NCBI RefSeq assembly: GCF_000359125.1
Contig: NZ_CAAF010000082.1
Span: 62,001-126,000 of the forward strand
Length of the DNA: 64,000 nucleotides
Direction of reading: 5' to 3'
Source of the DNA: Mesorhizobium sp. STM 4661
Lineage (GTDB): Bacteria; Pseudomonadota; Alphaproteobacteria; Rhizobiales; Rhizobiaceae
In this document: positions 25,613 to 34,596 of the stretch, one piece after another
Layout: the number at the start of each line of letters is the position of its first letter
How positions within the stretch are numbered: the first letter of the stretch is position 1
Translations under genes and position numbers: made by a program
Notes under the pieces: generated by a model
Database searches by the model: none
The model's input: the letters and a program-made list of their open reading frames with translations, nothing else
What the model was told of the DNA's origin: nothing

Positions 25613-26701
25613 ATGGCGACATTGCAGAATTTCGATGCCGAAATTGCCAAGACCAAGCAGGTCGTGCAGGACATGCGCACCAAGATCGAGCAATCCGGCA
25701 CCGTGCTCGACACGCTCGCCAAGACCGATAAAAAGATCGGCGACGCCAATTTCGACATCGAGAACGCCCGCATCGAGGACGTGTTGAAGCAGCAGAAGGT
25801 GATGGAAGGCAACATCGCCGACCTGATCATCGGGCTGGAGGACGCCACCAACGTCTTCGGCGCTGAATTCGAAAGCATGAAGAACTACACAGGCTGGGAG
25901 AACTTCATCGGCATCTTTTCCAGCCAGCGCAAGCAGCGCATGCGCACCGACCGTGTCCGCAACATGTCACTGGCCGGCAATCTGCAGGAGCTGTTGGCGA
26001 AATCCGATACCATCGTCGGCATTCTCAAGGCGCAGAAGGACGTTCTCGACCAGCGCTACAAGACCTCCGAGACCAGCCTCGCGCAGGTGATCGAGCGCCG
26101 CAAGACCACCATGTCCAATCTCGAGGCCGTCCAGAAGCGTATCGAGGAGCTCAACCCGATGCTGCTCGACATCGAGAACAGGATCGCCGCCTCGACCAGC
26201 CAGAAGGATCGCACGCAGCTTGAAGGCGAGCGCTCGAAACTGGCCACGGAATACAATGAGAAGCAGGCCAAGGAGCAGGAGCTGCTGGCCGAAAGCCAGA
26301 CGCTGGAACGCTACACTTCGATGTTCCAGACCTTCGTCGATTCGCTCAACAACCAGATCGCGGCGCAGTCGACGCTGATCAACAAGCTGACCATCGATAC
26401 CGAGCAGCGCATCGTGCTCTACAAGGCGCTGGAAGATTCGCTGAAGACCGCCGCCCAGCAGGATGTCGCCCACAAGATCAACACGCTGGGCAGCCAGGTC
26501 GACAACACCGCCGAAGAGACCATGGCAGGCATTGGTGCCGCCTCACAGAAGCACATTGGCGATCTCCTCGAAATGCACGAGAAGAATATGGTGGCCACCG
26601 CCGACATCCAGCGCCGCAAGAAGCTGGCCGACGATGCCTTCGCCCGCCGCTTCGACGAGGTGCTGAAGAAGCACAATTCGTCCAACTACGTGCAGACGTA
26701 A
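25613..26701 (+). CDS. long coiled-coil protein, first gene of an AAA ATPase operon
   Basis: A 362-residue soluble protein that is almost entirely alpha-helical. Heptad patterns run through ~10-75, 120-230 and 230-345; only ~85-110 (FESMKNYTGWENFIGIFSSQ) is less regular. The overall look recalls TelA/KlaA-type toxic-anion-resistance proteins, but I see no diagnostic motif and do not assign that name. GGGAGG ends 5 nt before the ATG at 25613, preferred over 25592. The next gene follows after 35 bp, and five genes to 32365 are in one direction with short gaps. A scaffold or adaptor for the ATPase three genes on is a reasonable guess. Confidence 0.75.
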   Translation: MATLQNFDAEIAKTKQVVQDMRTKIEQSGTVLDTLAKTDKKIGDANFDIENARIEDVLKQQKVMEGNIADLIIGLEDATNVFGAEFESMKNYTGWENFIGIFSSQRKQRMRTDRVRNMSLAGNLQELLAKSDTIVGILKAQKDVLDQRYKTSETSLAQVIERRKTTMSNLEAVQKRIEELNPMLLDIENRIAASTSQKDRTQLEGERSKLATEYNEKQAKEQELLAESQTLERYTSMFQTFVDSLNNQIAAQSTLINKLTIDTEQRIVLYKALEDSLKTAAQQDVAHKINTLGSQVDNTAEETMAGIGAASQKHIGDLLEMHEKNMVATADIQRRKKLADDAFARRFDEVLKKHNSSNYVQT

Positions 26702-26736
26702 TTGCTGCACGCGCATCGCACTCTAAGGCTGGCTGC

Positions 26737-27882
26737 ATGACCCCGGAAAACGAAGCGGCGGCGCGCTATTTCTCGGCGATCACGGCGGCGCTCAGCGGCC
26801 TCGAAGTGTTCATGCGCGACGACCGTTCGCCGCTCTACCGGCACGGCATCGTCGCCAAGATCGTCGCCGAATACATTGCGCGCCTCGACAAATCCTTTTC
26901 CTGCTGGCGCAACCGGCTGGGCTTCATGGACACGTTCCGCATTTCGCGCGCTGAAAGCGGCTTTCCGGTCTTTCAGAACCTGCTCGAACTGGAAAACGAC
27001 CGCCGCCAGGCCGATGCGCGGCTTGCCAACATACCGCTGGCCGGCGAGCTGCGTGAGGAAATGGCCGACTTCATCCTGCGCCACAAGGAATTCCCCGAAG
27101 CGCTGCAGAAGTCGATGGCCGAGCGGCTCTATCTGGAGGGCGTCAGGAGCGAGACCACCTTCGGCCCGTTCACACTGGCACAGACGGCAAACGTCTCGGT
27201 CAATCCGAAAACCGGCCGGCCCTATTATCTCGTCCATTGGGCCGCCTTCGACGGCAGCGCCAACCTGCCGCTGGTCTACATGGTGACCGTGGAGGATTCC
27301 TCCGACGACATGATCCGGCAGCTCGTCGACGGCAACGGCAAGCTCAACGACAAGATCGACATTCCGTTGCCGGTGGACGGCTTGCTCAATCCAGAGCTTG
27401 CCCGCCGCTTCGACGATTTCACCGAGAAGAATTCCGCCTATACGCTGTCGCCGGCGACGATCGCGGTGAACCTCGACAAGGATTTCGAGCCGCTCCACCC
27501 CAAGCAACTGCGCCGCATCGTGCTCGGCCCCTTCTATTCGGCCGGCATCACCGAAAACAATTCGACGGTGAGCGAAGTGCTGGCCAAGGTGCGCAAGCCG
27601 GAAAACGCCTGGTTGCTGACCTGGACCATCCAGGAAGTCTATTCGAAGGCCGAGAAACCCGGCCGCAAGGGGCTGTTTTCGAGCGAGAAGACGACGCAGG
27701 AATTCTTCATCAACACCGACGATCTGGAAGCCGCGCGCCAGGGCGTGTCGAGCTATGAGAACCACGCGCTGATCCCGCACGAGGCCTATCAGGCGCTCTA
27801 CGCCGCCGGCGAGGCACAGAAGATCTTCTCGGGCTACAAGGTCCACATCCTGTCCAATGGACAGGTCATCAGCGACGTCTGA
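26737..27882 (+). CDS. uncharacterised protein, second gene of the AAA ATPase operon
   Basis: A 381-residue soluble protein that I do not recognise. Its N-terminal ~130 residues are helical (AAARYFSAITAALSGLEVFM); the middle has beta character (PYYLVHWAAFDGSANLPLVY, VYMVTVEDSS) and the C-terminus alternates strands and helices, ending in GYKVHILSNGQVISDV. No catalytic motif, signal peptide or membrane helix is seen. It lies 24 bp before the ATPase gene. The constant co-orientation with a coiled-coil protein and an AAA ATPase suggests a subunit of the same assembly. Confidence 0.75.
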   Translation: MTPENEAAARYFSAITAALSGLEVFMRDDRSPLYRHGIVAKIVAEYIARLDKSFSCWRNRLGFMDTFRISRAESGFPVFQNLLELENDRRQADARLANIPLAGELREEMADFILRHKEFPEALQKSMAERLYLEGVRSETTFGPFTLAQTANVSVNPKTGRPYYLVHWAAFDGSANLPLVYMVTVEDSSDDMIRQLVDGNGKLNDKIDIPLPVDGLLNPELARRFDDFTEKNSAYTLSPATIAVNLDKDFEPLHPKQLRRIVLGPFYSAGITENNSTVSEVLAKVRKPENAWLLTWTIQEVYSKAEKPGRKGLFSSEKTTQEFFINTDDLEAARQGVSSYENHALIPHEAYQALYAAGEAQKIFSGYKVHILSNGQVISDV

Positions 27883-27906
27883 CCGTCACACCGCGGAGCA
27901 TCCTTC

Positions 27907-29817
27907 ATGGACACCGGCCTGACCACGATTTCGGAAGCGGCAATCGAAAAGCATCGCGCCACCGCGCAGAGCTTCATCACCCGCATCGTCGTGCTGGAGG
28001 ATCCTTCGCGCGAATCCGGCACCGCCCTTGCCGGCACCAACCGCCGCTTCGTCTCGACGGTCTCGGTCGGTTCGGTACGGCGCACGCGCGAGGTCGAGCT
28101 TGCCAAGACCGTCGCCGCCGTCCATCCCGACGACCAGTTGCTGAGCATCGCGCAGCATACGCTTTTGTTTCGCGCCCGGCGCGGCACGGCCTTAGCGCTG
28201 GCCATATCGGACGCCTTCGCCGAAGGTTCCGACCTCGAAAGCCTGCAAGCGAAAAACGCCCGCGCGCCCCTCGAAGGCGACGAAGCTGCCACCTTCAAGA
28301 GACTGCTGTCGGCCTCGGCCTACATTTCCGCCTTCAGCCTCGCCTCCTATCTGTTCCAGCTCATCGACAGCGACGGCGAGGCACCCAACGACACGCCCGA
28401 ACCGGACTTCCTGTTCGACACTCCGCAGGATGCGGTGAAGTCGATCCTGGCCGGCCTCGACAGAGCGATTGCCGGGTCCAAGGACGATGCAGGCCTGATG
28501 ACCCGCGCGCGCGCCTTTGCCCGCGTCGCCATCGACGGGCTTTTGGCGCGCAAGGGCCGCTTCGACGGCATCGGCCCGTTCGAGAACGCGCATATCCGCA
28601 TCGATGTCGATGACTTTACGCTCGATGGCTTCGACGTCGCGCCGGGCAAGCGCTCGAAGCCGCTGGTGATGACCTTCAAGAAGCCGGAAGAGGTCGTCGG
28701 CAACCACATCGCCAAATACCAGTCGGTCAAGCTCGCCAAGATGCTGATGGCCTATGATTTCGAGCGCGAGCTGAACCCCTTCGTCGAGCTTGGCGGCTTC
28801 CTCTTCACTTTCATCGGCGACGGCGCGCCCGGCACCGGCAAGACGACGCTGATCCAGATGATCGCCGGCCTCGTCAGCGGTTACTGCCAGGTCGCCGGCT
28901 ATCCCTTCGCCTACGAGAATTTCGGCGTCGACCAGATCTCCTCCTATCAGGGCAAGTCGGGCCAGAATTGCCGCCAGTTCATCAACAATGTCTTGAACCC
29001 GCGCGTCATCGGCTTCGGCACCGTCGACGACATCGACCAGGTGGCAGCCAGACGATCCGATGACCGCGCCTCCGCCGGCCAGCAGGAGATCACCGGCGTC
29101 CTGATGGACGCCTTTGCCGGTGCGTCGACCGTCGTGCGCGGCAACTGCTCCTTCGGCATGTTTTCCAACTATCCCGAAAACGTCGACGATGCGCTGCGCC
29201 AGCGCGCCGGCGCGCGCTGGATGGTCGACGGGCCGCAAAGCCGCGACGACTACATCGACATCTTCGTCCTGCTGGCGGGCAAAAACCACAAGATCCCGCT
29301 CGGCGACCACAAGCTCTATGCCGCCCAGGAAATCCAGCGCGCGGTTATGGAAGCCTATGAGGAGCATGAAAAGCCGCAGGAAGACGGCTTGATGAAGGTC
29401 TACGAGCGCTACATGAAGGAGAATGGCGCGCCGAAGTCGATGGCCGACATCGGCACCTATCTGCACATGATCAAGGACGCCGAACCGCGCTTCACCGGCC
29501 GCGCCATCAAGAACGTCACCGATGCGATCAAGATGCGGGCCATGGACATCGAACTGCCGGACGAGTGGTTCGAAAAGCCGGAAGCCTTCATGCACAAGAG
29601 CTATGACGACAAGAAAGCGATGATCGAGGACCTGCGCGGCCCGTTCTCGATGGATATGGTCATGCAGGAGATCAACCGCTACGCCGATAGCGAGTTCCGC
29701 TACTCCGACAAATCCGACGACGCGGCGGTGGAAAAGCTTTTGCGGGACGCACGCCTGCGTGAGAGGGCTGCGCGAGAGATGGAGGAGATGAAGAAGAAGG
29801 GCAATTGGAATGCGTGA
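27907..29817 (+). CDS. AAA-family ATPase of an uncharacterised operon
   Basis: A 636-residue protein. The N-terminal ~250 residues are of unknown fold. Then comes an AAA core: Walker A GDGAPGTGKTTL with Lys312, a Walker B-like segment IGFGTVDDID (acidic pair at ~374-375), a sensor-like NCSFGMFSNYPE and an arginine-finger-like RQRAGARW. The C-terminal part is helical, very charged and ends in a coiled tail (REMEEMKKKGNWNA). It should hydrolyse ATP as an oligomer and remodel a partner, presumably among the neighbouring products. GGAG stands before the ATG at 27907. The next gene follows after a palindrome that covers its ribosome binding site. Confidence 0.87.
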   Translation: MDTGLTTISEAAIEKHRATAQSFITRIVVLEDPSRESGTALAGTNRRFVSTVSVGSVRRTREVELAKTVAAVHPDDQLLSIAQHTLLFRARRGTALALAISDAFAEGSDLESLQAKNARAPLEGDEAATFKRLLSASAYISAFSLASYLFQLIDSDGEAPNDTPEPDFLFDTPQDAVKSILAGLDRAIAGSKDDAGLMTRARAFARVAIDGLLARKGRFDGIGPFENAHIRIDVDDFTLDGFDVAPGKRSKPLVMTFKKPEEVVGNHIAKYQSVKLAKMLMAYDFERELNPFVELGGFLFTFIGDGAPGTGKTTLIQMIAGLVSGYCQVAGYPFAYENFGVDQISSYQGKSGQNCRQFINNVLNPRVIGFGTVDDIDQVAARRSDDRASAGQQEITGVLMDAFAGASTVVRGNCSFGMFSNYPENVDDALRQRAGARWMVDGPQSRDDYIDIFVLLAGKNHKIPLGDHKLYAAQEIQRAVMEAYEEHEKPQEDGLMKVYERYMKENGAPKSMADIGTYLHMIKDAEPRFTGRAIKNVTDAIKMRAMDIELPDEWFEKPEAFMHKSYDDKKAMIEDLRGPFSMDMVMQEINRYADSEFRYSDKSDDAAVEKLLRDARLRERAAREMEEMKKKGNWNA

Positions 29818-29832
29818 GCTACGCCGACCTTC

Positions 29833-29858
29833 CCTTCTCCCCGTAAACGGGGAGAAGG
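29833..29858. repeat. palindromic repeat hiding the ribosome binding site of the next gene
   Basis: CCTTCTCCCCG and CGGGGAGAAGG form a perfect 11-bp stem with a TAAA loop. This is a common rhizobial mini-palindrome. Its right arm contains the only Shine-Dalgarno-like sequence (GGAGAAGG, 29851-29858) of the gene starting at 29863. Confidence 0.9.
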
Positions 29859-29862
29859 AATA

Positions 29863-31161
29863 ATGGCCAAGAAACCTGACCTTTTGCGCGACAACGAGCT
29901 GATCTATGGCCGGCTGCTGACGGTCGACGAGCCGCATCTCATCCAGCGCTACAACAAGGCGCTTGCTGCCTTCGGGCTGAAGCCGACGAAGCTCCAAAGC
30001 TTCGACATCGACCGCACCGGTTTTTCGCCTGAAGTGGCCGAGGAATGCGGCGACTATGGCTACCTCGACCCCAATGAGGTCAACCGCCGCTTCATCATCC
30101 TGACGCCATCGCAGATCGACCTGCCCGTGGTGCACACCGCTTTTTCCAACACCTCGCAACTGATGTTCGAGTTCATGTCGAAGAACCAGCGCGCCATCGA
30201 CGCGCTGACCATCAAGGATGTCATCTACGGCGAGATCGAGGATTCGGTCCCCAGGGTCAACGACATCGAGGATCTGCTGTCGATCAACCAGGTCGAGTTC
30301 AAGGTGCTGTCGGCGGAGGACGTGCTTGGCAAGGCGGCCGAACTCGGCAAGCTCGTCGACCGGCTGAAGCAGGAGCCGGACGCATGGCGCGACAATGCCA
30401 TACTCACCCGCATGGTCGAGCTGGCCAAGATCTGCGGCGACATCCGCGAGAACGCGTTGGTGCCGGACCAGGTGATCTTCCGCCACAACGCCTACTGGAC
30501 CAGCCATTTCGGCGGGCTCTACGTGTTCGTCGATCCCGACATGACGACTGTCATCAGCGACCCGGCCGCACCCGGCTTCCGCCGCTCGCGGCCATGGCAG
30601 GTGAGCTATCTCTCGATCAACGATGCCGACAAGGTATTCAAATTCCTCACTGCCACCGGCCGCATCGAACTGCCGCGCGCCTCATGGATCGAAACCTCGG
30701 GCTATCTCGAACATCGCGCCGAAATGGTGGTGCGCGCGCTGATCCGCGACACCGAGCCCGACCGCAACCTGACCGATGTCGACAAGGTCTGGCTGCAGAC
30801 CTGGATCCACGGCAATACCGACCTGATCACCAGGGACGGCAATTTTCCCTTCCTCAACGCCGCCAAGCGCGAGATCGCCCAGCTTGGCCACCTCAAGATC
30901 GAGGACGTGTTCCCACAGCAGCGTTTCCTGGTGATCCGGGCCAAGCCCGACCATCCCGACGCCTGGCTGACCAACCAGCTGATCTCCGATTTCGTGCCGC
31001 AGGACTTCGTCTCGCGCTACGTCTTCAACAAGCCGGGCTTCTACAGGGACTTTGACGGCTACAGCGACGCCTGGCGATCGCATGTTGTGGACGTTCTGAA
31101 AACCACATATCTGAAAGACAAGGTGGCGTTTCGCACACGCCTCTACGGCCTGACTGATTGA
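29863..31161 (+). CDS. uncharacterised protein (possibly DUF6638), fourth gene of the AAA operon
   Basis: A 432-residue soluble protein. Visible blocks are YGRLLTVDEPHLIQRYNKAL near the N-terminus, RFIILTPSQIDLPVVHTAFS, and a C-terminal YVFNKPGFYRDFDGYSDAWR. From memory a Rhizobiales family annotated DUF6638 looks like this, but I cannot confirm it. No catalytic motif or membrane helix is evident. It depends on a ribosome binding site locked in a palindrome, so translation may be coupled to that of the ATPase upstream, which opens the hairpin only if ribosomes approach. It is 34 bp before the membrane protein gene. Confidence 0.75.
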   Translation: MAKKPDLLRDNELIYGRLLTVDEPHLIQRYNKALAAFGLKPTKLQSFDIDRTGFSPEVAEECGDYGYLDPNEVNRRFIILTPSQIDLPVVHTAFSNTSQLMFEFMSKNQRAIDALTIKDVIYGEIEDSVPRVNDIEDLLSINQVEFKVLSAEDVLGKAAELGKLVDRLKQEPDAWRDNAILTRMVELAKICGDIRENALVPDQVIFRHNAYWTSHFGGLYVFVDPDMTTVISDPAAPGFRRSRPWQVSYLSINDADKVFKFLTATGRIELPRASWIETSGYLEHRAEMVVRALIRDTEPDRNLTDVDKVWLQTWIHGNTDLITRDGNFPFLNAAKREIAQLGHLKIEDVFPQQRFLVIRAKPDHPDAWLTNQLISDFVPQDFVSRYVFNKPGFYRDFDGYSDAWRSHVVDVLKTTYLKDKVAFRTRLYGLTD

Positions 31162-31195
31162 CCGATTTGCTGATTGACGAGGGGGTGACATCGCC

Positions 31196-32365
31196 ATGCT
31201 TGATCCGATCGTGAACTTCTTCACCCGGATTTTCCAATGGATCGGCCGCGGCATCGGCTTCGTCATCGGCGTCATCCTGTGGCCGTTCATGTGGGCCGGG
31301 CGCTGGTATACGAAGCGCGGCTGGATCCTGAAGGCGGTGGTCGGCCTGGCTCTGCTCGTGCTTGTCGGCCTCTACGCCTATTTCTTCTACGTCACCCAGG
31401 TCTGGAACGATTTCAACCCCGACTATCCCCCCAGAATACTGGCGGAGTCCAACAGTCCGCAGACGGCGAACGCCCTGGCCGGCGACCCCGTCGCACCGGC
31501 TGCGACGCAAGGCGGCGAGGGTTCCGGCACGACAAGCCAGAACCCGACCACGCCGCAGAGCTGCAAACGCTCCGAGATCGCCGCCGTGACAGCCGACCTC
31601 ATAGACTTCAACGTCAACCGCAACGCCTGGATTTCCTCGATGCTGGTGTCCAAGCTCGGCTTCTTCGGCGTCCCCTGGCGCAACACGCCCTTCTTCGACA
31701 ACAAGGCCGCGTTCCAGCTCGGTATTAACCAGGTGCTGCGCCGCACCACCACCGAACTTGTGGACACGCTGGGACGCGCCCGTGGCACCTCGCGCATAGA
31801 CCAGAACCTACAGGACGCCAGGACGGCGATGTCCTGGGACGAGGACGCCTGGTACATCGGCCTGCGCGGGCCGACGCGCCCGACCCCGAGCGTGTATCGG
31901 GAAGCGAACCAGAAGGTCCGCGCCTTCAACACCAGCCTGGAGCAATGCCAAGCAACATTCGACGCGCGTGCCGACAACCTGCTACAGTTTCTGGACCGCA
32001 TCGCCGGTGATATGGGCTCCACGTCAGACATCCTGCGCGGGCAGATCGAGGCTTCAGACGCCGGCTGGTTCGATCCACGCGCTGACGACAGGTTCTGGTT
32101 CGCCTATGGCCAGCTTTACGCCTACTACGGAATCCTGAGCGCAACGCGCTCGGACTTCTCCTCCGTCATCCGCGAACGCAACCTGGCCACGGTTTGGGAT
32201 ACCATGCAGGTGCAGGTGCGCGACGCACTCAACATGCAGCCGTGGATCATCTCCAACGGCAATGAGTCGAGCTTCATCTTTCCGTCGCACCTTGCCACCA
32301 TGGGCTTCAACCTCTTGCGCGCGCGCTCGCAGATCGTGGAGATCAGAGGAGTGCTCGACCGGTAG
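31196..32365 (+). CDS. DUF2333-like membrane protein, last gene of the AAA operon
   Basis: A 389-residue protein anchored by two N-terminal helices (~15-35, GIGFVIGVILWPFMWAG, and ~44-66, AVVGLALLVLVGLYAYFFYV). A Ser/Thr/Pro-rich linker (~80-110) and a large periplasmic domain follow, with DFNVNRNAWISSMLVSKLGF and ADDRFWFAYGQLYAYYGILS. These features fit the DUF2333 family of unknown function. A GAGGGGG ribosome site precedes the ATG. As the only membrane component, it may tether the ATPase machine to the inner membrane. A 9-bp hairpin without T-run follows at 32390-32418. Confidence 0.8.
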   Translation: MLDPIVNFFTRIFQWIGRGIGFVIGVILWPFMWAGRWYTKRGWILKAVVGLALLVLVGLYAYFFYVTQVWNDFNPDYPPRILAESNSPQTANALAGDPVAPAATQGGEGSGTTSQNPTTPQSCKRSEIAAVTADLIDFNVNRNAWISSMLVSKLGFFGVPWRNTPFFDNKAAFQLGINQVLRRTTTELVDTLGRARGTSRIDQNLQDARTAMSWDEDAWYIGLRGPTRPTPSVYREANQKVRAFNTSLEQCQATFDARADNLLQFLDRIAGDMGSTSDILRGQIEASDAGWFDPRADDRFWFAYGQLYAYYGILSATRSDFSSVIRERNLATVWDTMQVQVRDALNMQPWIISNGNESSFIFPSHLATMGFNLLRARSQIVEIRGVLDR

Positions 32366-32709
32366 TCCCGCGGGGAAGTCGAGCCGCCACCGGCGCGACT
32401 TGCTGACGATCGCGCCGGCGAGAGAGCACGAAAGCCTGTCGCATTCCGTGCATTGTGCGGCTGTTTTGAGACGGCGGAACGGCGTCCGCTCTGGCTTCTA
32501 TACGGCACGGCAAGTGGCGCGAGAGACCTTGGGAAACGGTCGGCCGGCGGCAGGAATTATTTCTTCATAGGAAACATAGTTGCATGCAAGTTTGACGCCA
32601 CGGCTGCGACAGGGCTAGAACAAGCCCCTACGCGCCCGCGGGGCAGTTTCGAACATGCATCAGTGATCGAACCCGTCCCCTCCACCGTCCAATCCAGAGG
32701 AAAGCCGTC
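32366..32709. other. 344-bp intergenic region before fhs
   Basis: A perfect 9-bp hairpin CCGGCGCGA / TCGCGCCGG at 32390-32398 and 32410-32418 may end the AAA operon transcript. The remainder should contain the fhs promoter and a leader of unknown length. I looked for a glycine or tetrahydrofolate riboswitch and saw no convincing core. No gene is seen. Confidence 0.45.
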
Positions 32710-34389
32710 ATGGCCGAAGTGAAGTCCGACATCGAGATCGCGCGCGCCGCCAAGAAGAAGCAGATCCAGGAGATCGGCGAGAAGATCGGCATTCCGAGCG
32801 AGCATCTTTTGCCTTACGGCCACGACAAGGCGAAGATTTCCGCCGATTTCATCCAATCGGTGAAGAAGAACAAGGACGGCAAGCTGATCCTGGTCACCGC
32901 CATCAACCCGACCCCGGCCGGCGAAGGCAAGACGACGACGACGGTGGGCCTCGGCGACGGCCTCAACCGCATCGGCAAGAAGGCGATCGTCTGCATCCGC
33001 GAGGCCTCGCTCGGCCCCAATTTCGGCGTCAAGGGCGGTGCCGCCGGCGGCGGCTATGCGCAGGTCGTGCCGATGGAGGACATGAACCTCCACTTCACCG
33101 GTGATTTCCACGCCATCACCACGGCGCACAATCTGCTTTCGGCGCTGATCGACAACCACATCTACTGGGGCAACGAACTCGGCATCGACACCCGCCGTGT
33201 CGTCTGGCGCCGCGTCATGGACATGAACGACCGGTCGCTGCGCGAGATCATCTGCTCGCTCGGCGGCGTCGCCAACGGCTTTCCACGCGAAGGGGGCTTC
33301 GACATCACCGTCGCCTCGGAAGTCATGGCGATCCTGTGCCTGTCCACCGACCTGAAGGACCTGGAAAAGCGCCTCGGCGACATCATCGTCGCCTATCGCC
33401 GCGACAAGTCGGCCGTCTATGCCCGCGACCTCAAGGCCGACGGCGCCATGGCGGTGCTGTTGAAGGACGCCATGCAGCCCAACCTCGTGCAGACACTGGA
33501 GAACAACCCCGCCTTCGTGCATGGCGGTCCGTTCGCCAACATCGCGCATGGCTGCAACTCGGTCGTCGCCACCACGACGGCGCTGAAGCTCGCCGACTAT
33601 GTCGTCACCGAAGCCGGTTTCGGCGCCGACCTAGGTGCCGAAAAATTCTTCGACATCAAGTGCCGCAAGGCCGGCCTGAAGCCGGCGGCGGCCGTCATCG
33701 TCGCCACCGTGCGCGCCATGAAGATGAATGGCGGCGTCAAGAAGGAAGACCTCGGCAAGGAGAATGTCGAGGCGGTGAAGAAGGGCTGCGCCAATCTCGG
33801 CCGTCACATCGAGAACATCCGCCAGTTCGGCGTGCCGGCCGTGGTCGCCATCAACCATTTCTATTCCGACACCGATGCCGAAATCCAGGCGATGAAGGAC
33901 TATGTCGCCTCGATGGGCGAGGACGCGATCCTGTGCAAGCACTGGGCCAAGGGATCGGCCGGCATTGAGGAACTCGCCAACAAGGTGGTGGCGCTGGCCG
34001 AATCCGGCGCGTCGCAGTTTGCGCCGCTCTATCCCGACGCGATGCCGCTGTTCGAGAAGATCAACACCATCGTCCAGCGCATCTATCGCGGCTCCGAGGC
34101 GATCGCCGACAAGTCGGTGCGCGACCAGCTCCACGCCTGGGAGAAGGCGGGCTACGGCAACCTGCCGGTCTGCATGGCCAAGACCCAGTATTCCTTCTCG
34201 ACCGACCCGAATTTGCGCGGCGCGCCGACCGGCCACACCGTGCCGGTGCGCGAGGTCAGGCTTTCGGCCGGCGCCGGCTTCGTCGTCATCATCTGCGGCG
34301 AGGTGATGACCATGCCCGGCCTACCCAAGGCACCATCCTCGGAAAAGATCTTTCTGAACGAGAAAGGCCAGATCGAAGGCCTGTTCTAA
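32710..34389 (+). CDS. fhs: formate-tetrahydrofolate ligase
   Basis: A 559-residue enzyme that makes 10-formyl-THF from formate, THF and ATP. The ATP-binding motif ITAINPTPAGEGKTTTTVGL, the family block EASLGPNFGVKGGAAGGGYA and the C-terminal FVVIICGEVMTMPGLPKAPS are all present, and the length is typical. It feeds one-carbon units to purine, methionine and formyl-Met-tRNA synthesis; in rhizobia it may also serve formate or methanol/glycine metabolism. AGAGGAAAG precedes the ATG. No folD or glyA is adjacent, so it is probably a single-gene unit ending in a repeat-rich spacer. Confidence 0.97.
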   Translation: MAEVKSDIEIARAAKKKQIQEIGEKIGIPSEHLLPYGHDKAKISADFIQSVKKNKDGKLILVTAINPTPAGEGKTTTTVGLGDGLNRIGKKAIVCIREASLGPNFGVKGGAAGGGYAQVVPMEDMNLHFTGDFHAITTAHNLLSALIDNHIYWGNELGIDTRRVVWRRVMDMNDRSLREIICSLGGVANGFPREGGFDITVASEVMAILCLSTDLKDLEKRLGDIIVAYRRDKSAVYARDLKADGAMAVLLKDAMQPNLVQTLENNPAFVHGGPFANIAHGCNSVVATTTALKLADYVVTEAGFGADLGAEKFFDIKCRKAGLKPAAAVIVATVRAMKMNGGVKKEDLGKENVEAVKKGCANLGRHIENIRQFGVPAVVAINHFYSDTDAEIQAMKDYVASMGEDAILCKHWAKGSAGIEELANKVVALAESGASQFAPLYPDAMPLFEKINTIVQRIYRGSEAIADKSVRDQLHAWEKAGYGNLPVCMAKTQYSFSTDPNLRGAPTGHTVPVREVRLSAGAGFVVIICGEVMTMPGLPKAPSSEKIFLNEKGQIEGLF

Positions 34390-34403
34390 GGACTGTTCTT
34401 AGA

Positions 34404-34504
34404 GCATTTGCGGCCAGGTGGAATCGCCTGGCGTCGCACAAATGCGGCTAAAACAAACAGCTAGAGCGGGATGCCTGATTCAATTCGAACGCATCCCGCT
34501 CTAG
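34404..34504. repeat. pair of rhizobium-type palindromes
   Basis: The first element has GCATTTG and CAAATGC ends (34404-34410, 34438-34445) around AGGTGGAATCGCCTGG. The second has perfect 14-bp arms CTAGAGCGGGATGC and GCATCCCGCTCTAG (34461-34474, 34491-34504). Together they mark the left border of the low-GC restriction-modification island. Confidence 0.85.
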
Positions 34505-34540
34505 GCGCGCAGCTTCCAGAACATAAAAAGAACAATCTGC

Positions 34541-34566
34541 TTGACATTTGACGTCTAGACGTCAAA
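34541..34566 (+). promoter_or_regulatory. methyltransferase promoter with a perfect 20-bp palindrome
   Basis: TTGACA (34541-34546) is a consensus -35 box. It is followed directly by TTTGACGTCTAGACGTCAAA (34547-34566), a perfect palindrome that contains GACGTC twice. The site lies 31 bp before the ATG, where a bound protein would block RNA polymerase. Operator function is inferred from position and symmetry. Confidence 0.75.
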
Positions 34567-34596
34567 CTGGCCTTACGCATATCGAGGGGATTGGCT

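Noticed and set aside
25613..26701. TelA/KlaA tellurite-resistance protein
   Set aside because: The long coiled coil suggested it, but no diagnostic motif was seen and tellurite genes are not adjacent.
28192..30507. 771-residue open frame on the minus strand
   Set aside because: It lies antisense to the AAA ATPase and its neighbour, which have clear motifs. Long antisense frames are common at this GC content.
32366..32709. riboswitch upstream of fhs
   Set aside because: A GAGAGA/GGAAAC pattern was tried against glycine and THF riboswitch cores and did not fit.
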